A stretch of DNA of 9,407 nt from an uncultured Alphaproteobacteria bacterium. Lineage in GTDB: Bacteria > Pseudomonadota > Alphaproteobacteria > Caulobacterales > Hyphomonadaceae. The position numbers and the translations under genes were made by a program. A model generated the notes under the pieces. It was not told the DNA's origin. It did not search any database and saw only the letters and a program-made list of their open reading frames with translations. Shown piece after piece: positions 1 through 7,508 of this stretch. Numbering within the stretch: position 1 is the stretch's first letter; each line of letters begins with the position of its first letter. Location of the stretch: positions 1 to 9,407 of the forward strand of contig CAIKXW010000056.1 of the NCBI GenBank assembly GCA_903831485.1. Reading direction: 5' to 3'.

Positions 1-272
1 GCAGTCTCCACCGTGCCATGGCCGGAGATCACCACCACCGGCAGGAACGGGTCCATCTCCTTCAGGATCGAAAGGATACCGAGCCCATCAAGCTCCGACC
101 CCTTCAGCCAGACATCCAGCACCACCAGCCGCGGCGCCCGCGCGCGCACGGCCGCAAGCGTGTCGGCGGAATTGCCCGCCGTTCGCACGATATACCCCTC
201 GTCTTGCAGGATACCGCCCACAAGCTCGCGGATATCGGCTTCGTCGTCCACGACCAGAATCTCAGCAGACAT
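1..272 (-). CDS. ntrX: NtrX response regulator, N-terminal receiver domain only (cut by window edge)
   Basis: This is the start of the DNA-binding response regulator that pairs with the kinase NtrY. Only about 90 residues lie in the window, all of the receiver domain. Visible are the acidic pocket in ILVVDDE (Asp9, Asp10), the phospho-acceptor Asp53 in VVLDVWLKG, and the switch serine in VVVISGHGT (Ser83). The AAA+ and Fis-type DNA-binding domains expected of the family would lie beyond the left edge, so it cannot be said whether they carry GAFTGA. The ATG at 272-270 shares one base with the ntrY stop codon (TAATG) and has a strong GGAGGAG ribosome site 7 bases upstream, which supports translational coupling with ntrY. 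The name rests on the receiver sequence plus position directly after ntrY. The gene is broken only by the window edge, not by mutation. Confidence 0.93.
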   Translation of the reverse strand, partial: MSAEILVVDDEADIRELVGGILQDEGYIVRTAGNSADTLAAVRARAPRLVVLDVWLKGSELDGLGILSILKEMDPFLPVVVISGHGTVET

Positions 273-2527
273 TAAGCTACTCCTCCGCCGGACAGGGCCA
301 TGGATTCTTCAACCGGCCCAGACTCTTGAACAGGATTGGGTTGCATTGGCATGCGGATGTCGACCCGCGCACCATTGGCGGCCAGCTCGTTGTCACCGAG
401 CCAGATGCGTCCGCCATGATCTTCGACAATGCGCGTCACAATGGCCAGACCAAGGCCGACGCCATTCTTACGCGTCGTGACATACGGCTCCAGCAGCCGT
501 TCACGATCCGCCACCGGGAACCCCGGCCCGTTGTCGCGGATCGTCAACTGCACCTCGTCCGCATCGGTAAACACATCGATCGCAACCGAGCCCTTGCTCA
601 GCCCGCCCCCTTCGATCTGACGCTCCGCCGCCTCGGCCGCGTTCTTCACGATGTTTGTAAGCGCCTGCGCCAGCATCCGCTCGTCGCCCAGCACCTCGAC
701 CGGATGCGGCGGCGCCGTCACGGTGACGGTAATCGACGGCGTCGACATGCGCTGGGCGAACGCCACCGACTCGACCATGTCGACCAGCCCGAACTTCCCG
801 AATGTCGGCTTTGGCATCCGCGCAAAGCCCGAAAACTCCTCGACCATCCTCCCGATGTCAGCCACCTGCCGCGTGATCGTGTCCGTGCACCGCTCGAACG
901 TCTCGCGGTCCGTCGTGATCTGGCTGGCGAACCGCCGCTTCAGGCGCTCCGCCGAAAGCTGGATCGGGGTCAGCGGGTTGCGGATTTCATGCGCAATCCG
1001 CCGCGCCACATCGCGCCACGCCGCCTGGCGCTGTCCCATAACAAGCCGCGTGGTGTCGTGGAAGGTGATGACAGCTCCTGCTCCGTCGGCCTCGGGCGCT
1101 ACGCGCACTTGAAGGTGAAGTGTGCCGTTTTCCGACGATCGCTTGAAACTCGTATCGACGGACTGCCCGGTCTCGATTGCCCGCCGCGCAGCTGAAACAA
1201 ATTCCGGCGCGATCTTCGCCAGCGGTGTCTCGCTGCCCGGACGGTGAACAAAACTGAGAAGCGACTGCGCAGATGCGTTCGCAATCGTCACATGTAGATC
1301 GCCATCAATCCGGATTACTCCGGCCTCGACGCCCGACAGCACAGCCTCGATGAAGGCCGAGCGCGTCTCCGCATCGATCCTCGCCCTGTCGAGCGCGCTC
1401 GTCTGCCGCGCCTGCCTGTCCGTCATCTCGTTGAACGCATCCGCCAGGTCCGCAATCTCGTCGCGCACCTGCGGCCGCAGCAGCCGCACCGACAGATCGC
1501 CATCGCGCACGGCCCGCGCCGCCCCGGCGAGCGCGCCGATCGGCATTGCGATCCGCGCCGCCGCCGTCATTCCCAGCCACGCCGTGCCCAGCAGCATCAG
1601 CGCCGCCGCCTCGACATAGCTCAGCACCAGCACCGTGCTCAGCACCTGCCGCCGCGCCTGCGCCTCCTCGAAGGCCTTCAGTGATGCATCGGCTTGCTGA
1701 AAGCGTTCGTTCACCTGGGGCGGAATCGACCGCGCCATCTGGACATAAACGTTGTCGAATATCGGCGCCTTGAAGAATACGCGTATGGCGCCGTCCGCAT
1801 CTTCGCGGACATTGATCTCATTCACATTCGCTGCGTCCCAGTCCTTCTGCGTTGGCTTCACTGAAGGTGGCGCTTCGTTGGGATCGGCCAGCGCAGGCAA
1901 ATGCGGGGCTCCGGCGCTATCCAGAAGTTCGACCCGGCTGAACAACCCCCGCGCAGAACTGCGCCTCTGGAGATATTCAGCCAGAGCGTTGATCGGCGGC
2001 TGCGAGCCGTCCGCGGGCGGCGCCGAGGCTGCGATGTCGCTGTAGATGCTGGTGGCCTCACGCTCCACCTCGTTGCGGAGATCGTCCATCGCCGCACGGG
2101 CGGCTTCCTTGCCGCCCTGCACGATGTTGGTGACCGGCCGGCTGAACCACCCGTCGACCGAACGGTTGATCGCCACCGCCAGAAATCCGGCCACAAGAAT
2201 GGTCGGGATTGCCGCCGTCAGCGAGAACAGGAAGATGATCCGCAGGCGCAGCCGCGCGCCGCCATTCGTCTCGCGGTTCTCGCGCACTAGCGAGTAGACC
2301 CGCACGCCCAGTACCGTAGCGACGCCCGCGATCAGCACGAGGTTGGCGATTAGCAGCCAAAACAACCCCGGCTGCCCCGCAGCGCTCGGGCTCGTGTCGG
2401 TGACAGCGAGGTAGGTGGCCCCGGCAGCGATGACGACGGACAGGCCGAACAACAGCCTGAACATGTTCGAGGTAGCCCGGCCGAGCCGTATCCTCGCATC
2501 TTTCGCTGCGGTTGCCGTGTCTGGCAT
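272..2527 (-). CDS. ntrY: NtrY membrane sensor histidine kinase
   Basis: Transmembrane sensor kinase that phosphorylates NtrX in the nitrogen and envelope/redox response of Alphaproteobacteria. Numbered from the TTG at 2530, three hydrophobic segments lie near 24-43, 56-79 and 96-121. An extracytoplasmic stretch of about 175 residues follows, then a fourth segment near 298-321. A HAMP linker (about 322-376, ending DEIADLADAFNEM), a PAS-like region (about 385-495), the H-box RRIAHEIRNPL with phospho-acceptor His514, and an HATPase domain complete it. The HATPase shows the N-box NIVKNAAEAA (626-635), G1 DNGPGF (666-671) and G2 GVGLGLA (690-696). All catalytic motifs are intact and the length (about 750 residues) is normal. 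TTG at 2530 is directly followed by ATG at 2527; I prefer the ATG, with a weak GGGTAG five bases upstream. The start is 221 bases after ntrC, so a separate promoter is possible. The stop overlaps the ntrX start. Confidence 0.95.
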   Translation of the reverse strand: MPDTATAAKDARIRLGRATSNMFRLLFGLSVVIAAGATYLAVTDTSPSAAGQPGLFWLLIANLVLIAGVATVLGVRVYSLVRENRETNGGARLRLRIIFLFSLTAAIPTILVAGFLAVAINRSVDGWFSRPVTNIVQGGKEAARAAMDDLRNEVEREATSIYSDIAASAPPADGSQPPINALAEYLQRRSSARGLFSRVELLDSAGAPHLPALADPNEAPPSVKPTQKDWDAANVNEINVREDADGAIRVFFKAPIFDNVYVQMARSIPPQVNERFQQADASLKAFEEAQARRQVLSTVLVLSYVEAAALMLLGTAWLGMTAAARIAMPIGALAGAARAVRDGDLSVRLLRPQVRDEIADLADAFNEMTDRQARQTSALDRARIDAETRSAFIEAVLSGVEAGVIRIDGDLHVTIANASAQSLLSFVHRPGSETPLAKIAPEFVSAARRAIETGQSVDTSFKRSSENGTLHLQVRVAPEADGAGAVITFHDTTRLVMGQRQAAWRDVARRIAHEIRNPLTPIQLSAERLKRRFASQITTDRETFERCTDTITRQVADIGRMVEEFSGFARMPKPTFGKFGLVDMVESVAFAQRMSTPSITVTVTAPPHPVEVLGDERMLAQALTNIVKNAAEAAERQIEGGGLSKGSVAIDVFTDADEVQLTIRDNGPGFPVADRERLLEPYVTTRKNGVGLGLAIVTRIVEDHGGRIWLGDNELAANGARVDIRMPMQPNPVQESGPVEESMALSGGGVA

Positions 2528-2617
2528 CAACTCTACCCAAAGGCCAAGCTGATCGACCGCCCCTCCACGAATCCCGGGACGATTATTCAGCCAGGCTTAC
2601 AATCACCTCGTGCGCCT

Positions 2618-2644
2618 GCCGCCGTCTCTGGCTTGTGCGGCGGC
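2618..2644. promoter_or_regulatory. GC-rich inverted repeat upstream of ntrY
   Basis: GCCGCCG (2618-2624) and CGGCGGC (2638-2644) are perfect 7-base complementary arms around a 13-base loop. On the ntr transcript this would form a GC-rich hairpin about 90 bases before ntrY, in the leader or promoter. No T-run follows on the minus strand, so a simple intrinsic terminator is unlikely. It could be an RNA hairpin or chance in GC-rich DNA. Confidence 0.3.
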
Positions 2645-2655
2645 TGGGCAACACA

Positions 2656-2675
2656 GTGTGGCAAGTAAACCACAC
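2656..2675. promoter_or_regulatory. Operator-like dyad GTGTGG-N8-CCACAC upstream of ntrY
   Basis: The arms GTGTGG (2656-2661) and CCACAC (2670-2675) are perfectly complementary around the A/T-rich 8-base spacer CAAGTAAA. A 20-base symmetric site with an AT-rich centre is the usual shape of a binding site for a dimeric helix-turn-helix regulator. It lies about 130 bases upstream of the ntrY start. It lacks the TGC/GCA ends of NtrC sites, so a different protein (possibly NtrX itself) would have to bind. The function is inference. Confidence 0.35.
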
Positions 2676-2748
2676 CCTGATGCGCCGGAGCAACAGGAAT
2701 CCCTGACACTGGCTGCTTTATGACGGGATATTCGCGTTCGGGGCGATC

Positions 2749-4164
2749 TCAGTCGCCCTCGGCAACCCCCAGCCCATTGATTTTGGACCGCAGCGTATTG
2801 CGATTGAGACCGAGAAGCGCCGCCGCTCGAACCTTGTTTCCGTTAGTTGCTGCTAGCGCTAGCTTGATCAGCGGACGCTCCACCTGCTCGATCACCGTCT
2901 GGTAAATGTGCCCGCCATCCGGATCCTTGTCTGGATCAGCCGACAGCGCCGAGATGAAGTGCCGCGAGAGGAGAGCTTCTATCTCCTGCTCGAACTCCCG
3001 CTCCCCAGCCACCGTCCGCGTGTTCGAGCGCAGCTCACGCTCTACCTCGCGCGCAGAGATCACAGGCTCGGGGCTCAGCGCCGACAGGCGGCGGATCACA
3101 TTCTCCAGCTCGCGTACGTTTCCGGGCCAGTCATACGCCACCAGCAGGTCATAGGCGCTCTTGTCGAGCTGCTTCTCCGGCAGCCCCTCCTTCTTCGCCC
3201 GCACGAGGAAGGCCGATGCAAGATCCGGAATGTCTTCCTTCCGCTCCCGGAGCGGCGGCAATTGCAGCGAGACCACGTTCAGACGATAATAGAGATCTTC
3301 GCGGAACATGCCCTGATCGACGAGGGCGCGAAGGTCATGCTTCGTCGACGCCACGATCCGCACATCAAGATCGTCGCCCGACGTCGCAAACCGTCCATCC
3401 TGCAGAAACCGCACCAGCCGCGTCTGCGCCTCAAGCGGCATGTCGCCGACCTCGTCGAGGAACAGCGTTCCGCCGTCCGCCTCACTCACCTTGCCGCGCC
3501 GCTTTCCATTGCTGTCGCGCCCGCCGCCAAACAGTTCGTCCTCGACCTGGTCGCGCTGGAGCGCCGCAAGACTCACCGCAACGAACGGCCCTGTCTTGCG
3601 CTTCCCCAGCTGGTGGATCGCACGCGCCGCAAGATCCTTGCCCGTCCCGCTCTCGCCCTCGATCAGCACAGTCAGATCATTGTTCATGATCCGCGCAATC
3701 ACGCGATACACCGACTGCATCGGTTTCGACCGGCCGATCAGCGGCAGCGCCTCATCCTTCTCGGCGCGGCGGCCCGTAGGCTCCTGCCCGCGCGTCGGCT
3801 TCTTCTGCAACGCACGGCGCACCGTCTCCGCAAGCTTGTCGATGTCGAACGGCTTGGGCAGGTAGTCGTAAGCGCCATGGTCCGACGCCATCGCCGCGGT
3901 CAGCACGGTGGACTGCGCAGAGATCACGATGATCGGCAACTCCGGCCGTGTCCGCCGGATCTGCGGCAGCAGGTCGAAGATCGATTCATCCGGCATGTAG
4001 ACGTCGGTGATCAGCAGGTCGCCCTCGCCCGCCTGGATCCAGCGCCACAGCGCCGACATCGTGTTGGTTGCCCTAACGTGATAGCCCTCCTGCGCCAGCG
4101 TCTGGCTGATGACGAGCCTGACGCTTGCATCATCATCCGCGACCAGGATTGTCGGACCGCTCAT
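2749..4164 (-). CDS. ntrC: NtrC nitrogen response regulator lacking GAFTGA
   Basis: Response regulator of the NtrB/NtrC pair, 471 residues, three domains. The receiver (about 5-115) has Asp10/Asp11, phospho-acceptor Asp54 in LITDVYMPD and Lys104. The AAA+ domain (about 142-370) has Walker A GESGTGKD (170-177), Walker B GGTLFLDE (Asp237, Glu238), the arginine-finger region FREDLYYR and sensor II WPGNVREL. The C-terminus carries a Fis-type helix-turn-helix (about 436-466, NKVRAAALLGLNRNTLRSKI). The sigma-54-contacting loop is altered: after ELFG, where enhancer-binding proteins have HEKGAFTGA, the sequence is GGGRDSNGKRRGK. The pre-sensor I stretch between RFA and LDVRI is also several residues shorter than in E. 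coli NtrC. ATPase motifs remain, so this is probably an activator or repressor acting without sigma-54, as known for Rhodobacter capsulatus NtrC. The ATG overlaps the ntrB stop (ATGA), with AAGGAG upstream inside ntrB. Confidence 0.95.
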   Translation of the reverse strand: MSGPTILVADDDASVRLVISQTLAQEGYHVRATNTMSALWRWIQAGEGDLLITDVYMPDESIFDLLPQIRRTRPELPIIVISAQSTVLTAAMASDHGAYDYLPKPFDIDKLAETVRRALQKKPTRGQEPTGRRAEKDEALPLIGRSKPMQSVYRVIARIMNNDLTVLIEGESGTGKDLAARAIHQLGKRKTGPFVAVSLAALQRDQVEDELFGGGRDSNGKRRGKVSEADGGTLFLDEVGDMPLEAQTRLVRFLQDGRFATSGDDLDVRIVASTKHDLRALVDQGMFREDLYYRLNVVSLQLPPLRERKEDIPDLASAFLVRAKKEGLPEKQLDKSAYDLLVAYDWPGNVRELENVIRRLSALSPEPVISAREVERELRSNTRTVAGEREFEQEIEALLSRHFISALSADPDKDPDGGHIYQTVIEQVERPLIKLALAATNGNKVRAAALLGLNRNTLRSKINGLGVAEGD

Positions 4165-5246
4165 TTGGCCGCTCCTTTTTGGCGCGCTATCGGAAAGAGC
4201 AGGCGCAGGGAGGCGCCGCTCACGCTGTTGTCGAGAACGACAAAGCCACCGTGCGCTTGCATGATCTCGGCGACGACTGCGAGACCGATGCCCGCGCCGC
4301 CCGCCTTGGTTGTGAAGAAGGGTTCGAACACGCGGGGCACCGTCGTCTCAGGCACGCCCGGCCCGTTGTCCGTCACTGATATCTCAAGGGCGCCACGCGC
4401 CCGCGGCCCATCGCGCCCCGCGAACCGGAAACCTGCGCGATACCGCGTCGAGATCGCAACCCGCGCCCGGCGCGAAGGCGTGCTCGCCGCCTCGACCGCA
4501 TTCTTCACGAGGTTCAGCGCTGCTTCGTGCAGGTGATCCGGATCAACTTCGATCTCGGGCAACGAAGGGTCGTATTGCAGGTCGAAACGCGTGGTTGCGC
4601 CAAAGCTCGCCTTGGCCAGGTCGATCACGCTGTCCAGCACGATGTGGACGTTGGTGATCCGCGCCCGCGGCGAGAAGAATGTCTCGAACGCCGTGAATCG
4701 GTCCACGATCCGCGTGATGCGCCCGCCCTCATCCCTGATCAATGTCAGCAGCGCCTTCTGGTCGTCCCGCGCCTGCCGCGCCAGCAGCTGCGCTGCTCCG
4801 ACAATCCCCGCCAGCGGGTTCTTCACCTCATGGCCCAGCATCCGGGCGATCTGCGCAAATGCATTCACTTCGGCGTTCTTGGACTCGTCCTGCACCTGCC
4901 GGATCGGCATCAGCGTCAGCACCAGCCCGCCATCATCGCCATCGGGGGACGCCGTCACGTCCATGTCGACCGGCGTGATGTGCGAGCTGGCGATGCGGAT
5001 CGAACGCGCCGACATCACCCCGCCCTCGCGCCGGGCCCGCGTGATGAAATCCATCAGGGGCGAGTCTTCCGGCAGCAATTCCGTCAGCGGTCTCCCGCGC
5101 ACCAGCGCCGACGAACGCTGCAGCAATGTCTCAGCCGCCGGGTTGACGAAGCTCACCGTTTCGCGCCGCGTCAGCCCGATGACCGCGAAGGGCATCGCAT
5201 CAAGCACACGCAGCGCCAGCGCCGATCCGTCTTGCGTCACCGTCAT
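4161..5246 (-). CDS. ntrB: NtrB soluble nitrogen-sensing histidine kinase/phosphatase
   Basis: Cytoplasmic kinase, 361 residues, that phosphorylates or dephosphorylates NtrC according to nitrogen status. In related bacteria it is steered by the PII protein. There are no membrane segments. An N-terminal PAS domain (about 12-115, with VIGLTRRETVSFVNPAAE) precedes the dimerisation/phospho-acceptor domain with RMLGHEVKNPLAG (His139). The HATPase domain has N-box LNLVKNAVEAA (244-254), G1 DNGPGVP (293-299) and G2 GAGIGLAVV (317-325). Every catalytic element is present and the length is normal. The ATG at 5246 overlaps the dusB stop as ATGA and has GAGG 8 bases upstream, so translation is probably coupled to dusB. 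The 3' end overlaps ntrC in the same way, which would keep kinase and regulator in a fixed ratio. The identification is secure from motifs and order. Confidence 0.95.
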   Translation of the reverse strand: MTVTQDGSALALRVLDAMPFAVIGLTRRETVSFVNPAAETLLQRSSALVRGRPLTELLPEDSPLMDFITRARREGGVMSARSIRIASSHITPVDMDVTASPDGDDGGLVLTLMPIRQVQDESKNAEVNAFAQIARMLGHEVKNPLAGIVGAAQLLARQARDDQKALLTLIRDEGGRITRIVDRFTAFETFFSPRARITNVHIVLDSVIDLAKASFGATTRFDLQYDPSLPEIEVDPDHLHEAALNLVKNAVEAASTPSRRARVAISTRYRAGFRFAGRDGPRARGALEISVTDNGPGVPETTVPRVFEPFFTTKAGGAGIGLAVVAEIMQAHGGFVVLDNSVSGASLRLLFPIARQKGAAK

Positions 5247-6235
5247 GCCGCTATCCTCATGCCGGACAACGCTTGCGCTAGTCCGTCCTGCAACGCCGCC
5301 TGATCATCCAGCCTGCACAGCGCCACGCGCTGCTCCGCCATAGGCGGAAGGCCGTGATCCTCGCACCACGCATCCACGAACGCCGCGACATGTTTACGGA
5401 CCACGCGAATGCCCAGTCGCTCGCCATACAGCGCGACCGACGCCTCGATCTGCGCCTGCATCGACGCCAGCTTCTGCTCCGGCGTCGGCGGCGCATACGG
5501 CGTGCCGAACAGCGCGTGCGAAATCTCCGCCAGGCGCCACGGCCGCCCCGTTGCGCCGCGCCCGATCATCACACCTGTCGCGCCCGACTGCCTCAGCGCC
5601 TCGGCGCCCGAGCGCGCATCAACAATGTCCCCATTGGCGATCACCGGCAGGCGGATGCTCTCGACCACCGCCGCGATCCGGGCCCAGTTCGCGTGACCAT
5701 CATAGAATTGCTGACGCGTGCGCCCGTGCACCGTAACCATCCGCGCGCCCTCGCCCTCGGCGATGCGCGCGATCTCCGGCGCGTTGAGAGATGACTCATC
5801 CCACCCCAGCCGCATCTTCACGGTGACCGGACGCTTTGTGCCCGCCACCGTCCCGGCGATCAGCTTCCGGGCCAGCTCCGGCTCGCGCATCAGCGCACAG
5901 CCCGATTGTCCGCCCGTGACCTTTTTCGCGGGGCAGCCCATGTTGATGTCGATGATGTCCGCACCCGCGGATTCGCTCAGCTCGGCGCCGATCCGCATCC
6001 ACTCTGGATCACGCCCTGCGAGCTGTATGATGAAGGGACCCGATCCATTGTGCGGCGCAGCACGGCGAACGAAGTCGACATGCTCGCGCGCAAGTTCCGC
6101 GCCCGCCACCATCTCCGTGACAACCGCCGGCGCACCGAACCGGTCCGCCTCAGTCCGCGCCGGTGCATCCGTGACGCCTGACATCGGCGCCAGGAATACC
6201 GGCGCAGCTATCTGGACATCGCCTACGCTGAACAC
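5243..6235 (-). CDS. dusB: tRNA-dihydrouridine synthase DusB (NifR3)
   Basis: Flavoenzyme that reduces particular uridines in the tRNA D-loop with NADPH. It is the first gene of the ntr operon in many Alphaproteobacteria, hence the older name nifR3. Starting at GTG 6235 gives 330 residues, the usual DusB length. Motifs on that numbering: FLAPMSGVTD near the N-terminus (FMN site), NMGCPAKKV with catalytic Cys101 (close to the E. coli position), TVKMRLGWD (about 138-146), HGRTRQQFY (170-178), IANGDI (199-204) and IGRGATGRPW (224-233). The C-terminal helical tRNA-binding part is complete. The open frame runs upstream to a TTG at 6292, but those extra 19 residues do not resemble the family, cross a 17-base operator-like dyad, and lack a ribosome site; GTG 6235 has GGAGA 7 bases upstream. 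The stop overlaps ntrB. Confidence 0.95.
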   Translation of the reverse strand: MFSVGDVQIAAPVFLAPMSGVTDAPARTEADRFGAPAVVTEMVAGAELAREHVDFVRRAAPHNGSGPFIIQLAGRDPEWMRIGAELSESAGADIIDINMGCPAKKVTGGQSGCALMREPELARKLIAGTVAGTKRPVTVKMRLGWDESSLNAPEIARIAEGEGARMVTVHGRTRQQFYDGHANWARIAAVVESIRLPVIANGDIVDARSGAEALRQSGATGVMIGRGATGRPWRLAEISHALFGTPYAPPTPEQKLASMQAQIEASVALYGERLGIRVVRKHVAAFVDAWCEDHGLPPMAEQRVALCRLDDQAALQDGLAQALSGMRIAA

Positions 6236-6242
6236 GAAACAG

Positions 6243-6247
6243 TCTCC
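6243..6247 (-). promoter_or_regulatory. Ribosome binding site fixing the dusB start
   Basis: The minus strand reads GGAGA here, 7 bases before GTG at 6235-6233. It is the best Shine-Dalgarno match in the region and is the main reason for choosing the GTG over the upstream TTG at 6292. Confidence 0.7.
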
Positions 6248-6263
6248 AAGGACGATCGCAAAT

Positions 6264-6280
6264 TGCCTAATTGTTAGGCA
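6264..6280. promoter_or_regulatory. 17-base dyad TGCCTAA-N3-TTAGGCA, candidate NtrC operator
   Basis: The arms TGCCTAA (6264-6270) and TTAGGCA (6274-6280) are perfectly complementary around TTG. The site has the length and the TGC-N11-GCA ends of the enterobacterial NtrC consensus (TGCACC-N5-GGTGCA), although the inner bases differ. It lies 29 bases upstream of the dusB start and 46 bases before ispDF. Binding by NtrC, giving autoregulation of dusB-ntrBC as reported for rhizobial ntrBC operons, is an inference. Another dimeric regulator is possible. Confidence 0.5.
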
Positions 6281-6325
6281 CTTCGAACGCAATACTTAGA
6301 GCGCTTCCACGCAAAGGCGTCAAGA

Positions 6326-7480
6326 ATGCACAATCAAGAGGCGCATTTGGCCCCAAGAGCGGCTGCGATCATCGTTGCGGCGGGTTCCGGCTCGCGTCTT
6401 GGCGGCGCACAGCCCAAGCAGTTCCAGCAGCTTTCCGGCAAGCCCATGCTCGTCTGGAGCGTCAATGCCATGCTGCGCTGCAATAAAATTGCTGCCATCA
6501 CTGTGGTCGTTCCGGTTGAGCAACAGCACCGCGTGCGGGCCATGCTGCCCCACGGCTGGAATATCCACGTTGTCGCAGGCGGCGCGACCCGCACCGATTC
6601 CGTCCGCGCCGGCCTCGACGTGCTCGCACCCATCGACCCGGATCATGTCCTGATCCACGACGCCGCCCGCCCCGGCCTGACCCTCGACGTGATCGAAGAG
6701 CTCCTGGCCGCCCTGAACGACGCCGACGCCGCCTGCCCCGCCCTGCCCGTCGCCGACGCGCTCAAGCGCGCCGACACGCTGCAGACTATCGACCGCGACG
6801 GCCTCGTCCGGGTCCAGACCCCGCAGGCCTTCCGCTGGGAGGCGATCACCCGCGCCTACGCCTCGGCCCCGGCCAGCGCCGTCGATGACCTCGCCCTGCT
6901 GGAAGGCACCGGCGCAAAGATCACGCTGACGCCCGGTCGTCAGGCGCTTATGAAGGTCACCTATCCGGAGGACTTCGCCCTGGCCGAGAAGCTCATTGGC
7001 TCACCCACGCTCCGTGTCGGAACAGGCTTCGACGTCCACGGCTTCGAACCCGGCGACGCCGTCATCCTGTGCGGGGTACGCATCCCGCACACCAAAAAGC
7101 TGGAAGGCCATTCCGACGCCGACGCCGCATGGCACGCCCTTACCGACGCCATCCTCGGCGCGCTGGCCCTCGGCGACATCGGCGACCACTTCCCGCCCTC
7201 CGACCCGCAATGGAAAGGCGCAGCCTCGATCAAATTCCTCCAGCACGCTGTGAAGCTTGCGAACGACCGCGGCTACCAAATCGCCAACGCCGACATCACG
7301 ATTCTCGCCGAGCGCCCGAAGATCGCCCCCCACCGCGAAGCGATGCGCCACGCCACCGCCGAGGCAATGGGCCTGTCATTGGACGCGGTCAGCGTTAAAG
7401 CTACCACGACAGAGAAGCTCGGCTTCGTCGGCCGTGAGGAAGGCATCGCGGCACAGGCGAGCGTGTTGCTGAGCCGATAA
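6326..7480 (+). CDS. ispDF: Bifunctional MEP-pathway enzyme IspDF
   Basis: Fusion of two non-adjacent steps of the MEP isoprenoid pathway, 384 residues. The N-terminal IspD part (about 8-225) makes CDP-methylerythritol from MEP and CTP. It shows [19 protein letters not shown] (Arg24, Lys31), HDAARP (111-116), QTPQAFRW and Lys210 in MKVTYPED. The C-terminal IspF part (about 229-384) makes the cyclic diphosphate. It has metal ligands Asp236 and His238 (GFDVHGF) and His270 (DAAWHAL), spaced as in E. coli IspF, plus [17 protein letters not shown] and [16 protein letters not shown] with Glu363. All active-site residues of both halves are present. Such fusions are well known in Alphaproteobacteria; IspE, the intermediate step, is encoded elsewhere. 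ATG 6326 leaves a short leader before IspD, with only a weak AAAGG upstream. It is divergent from dusB and ends 28 bases before the interrupted membrane gene. Confidence 0.96.
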   Translation: MHNQEAHLAPRAAAIIVAAGSGSRLGGAQPKQFQQLSGKPMLVWSVNAMLRCNKIAAITVVVPVEQQHRVRAMLPHGWNIHVVAGGATRTDSVRAGLDVLAPIDPDHVLIHDAARPGLTLDVIEELLAALNDADAACPALPVADALKRADTLQTIDRDGLVRVQTPQAFRWEAITRAYASAPASAVDDLALLEGTGAKITLTPGRQALMKVTYPEDFALAEKLIGSPTLRVGTGFDVHGFEPGDAVILCGVRIPHTKKLEGHSDADAAWHALTDAILGALALGDIGDHFPPSDPQWKGAASIKFLQHAVKLANDRGYQIANADITILAERPKIAPHREAMRHATAEAMGLSLDAVSVKATTTEKLGFVGREEGIAAQASVLLSR

Positions 7481-7508
7481 GGGACTTGCTCGGCGCCGTA
7501 AGACGAGG

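Larger units (their letters stand above)
2528..2748 (-). promoter_or_regulatory. ntrC-ntrY intergenic region, possible separate ntrYX promoter
   Basis: This 221-base gap is the only sizeable break in an otherwise overlapping minus-strand gene string. It has no credible gene but holds two inverted repeats (2618-2644 and 2656-2675). I see no clear -35/-10 pair and no sigma-54 GG-N10-GC element. A distinct promoter for ntrYX is inferred from the spacing and dyads, not read directly. A transcript running through from dusB is equally possible. Confidence 0.4.
6236..6325. promoter_or_regulatory. Divergent promoter region between dusB-ntrBC and ispDF
   Basis: This 90-base AT-richer gap separates genes facing away from each other, so it must hold the start signals for both unless those lie inside coding sequence. 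Its dominant feature is a 17-base perfect dyad at 6264-6280. Toward ispDF, TTGTTA (6271-6276) and TACTTA (6293-6298) are 16 bases apart and could be a weak -35/-10. Toward dusB no good pair was found. Confidence 0.5.

Noticed and set aside
326..1195. A 289-codon open frame on the plus strand opposite the kinase domain of ntrY
   Set aside because: Arg/His-rich translation with no motif, and the opposite strand carries intact HATPase and H-box motifs. It is a shadow frame.
2528..2748. A sigma-54 promoter (GG-N10-GC) for ntrYX
   Set aside because: I looked on both strands of the gap and found no GG and GC at the correct 10-base spacing in a TGGCAC/TTGC-like context.
2741..2758. GGGCGA / TCGCCC hairpin spanning the ntrC stop codon as an intrinsic terminator
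   Set aside because: The stem is only 6 bp, the stop codon is in the loop, and no T-run follows on the minus strand.
2908..4536. A 542-codon open frame on the plus strand opposite ntrC and part of ntrB
   Set aside because: It is antisense to a gene with full domain conservation. It is Arg/His/Pro rich with no recognisable domain, as expected from the complementary frame of GC-biased codons.
6236..6292. A longer DusB starting at TTG 6292
   Set aside because: The extra 19 residues are unlike the family, would be encoded across the 17-base dyad, and have no ribosome site; GTG 6235 has a good one and gives normal length.
7471..7495. GCCGA / TCGGC inverted repeat just after ispDF as a terminator
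   Set aside because: The stem is 5 bp with a 12-base loop and there is no T-run, so chance is the simpler explanation.
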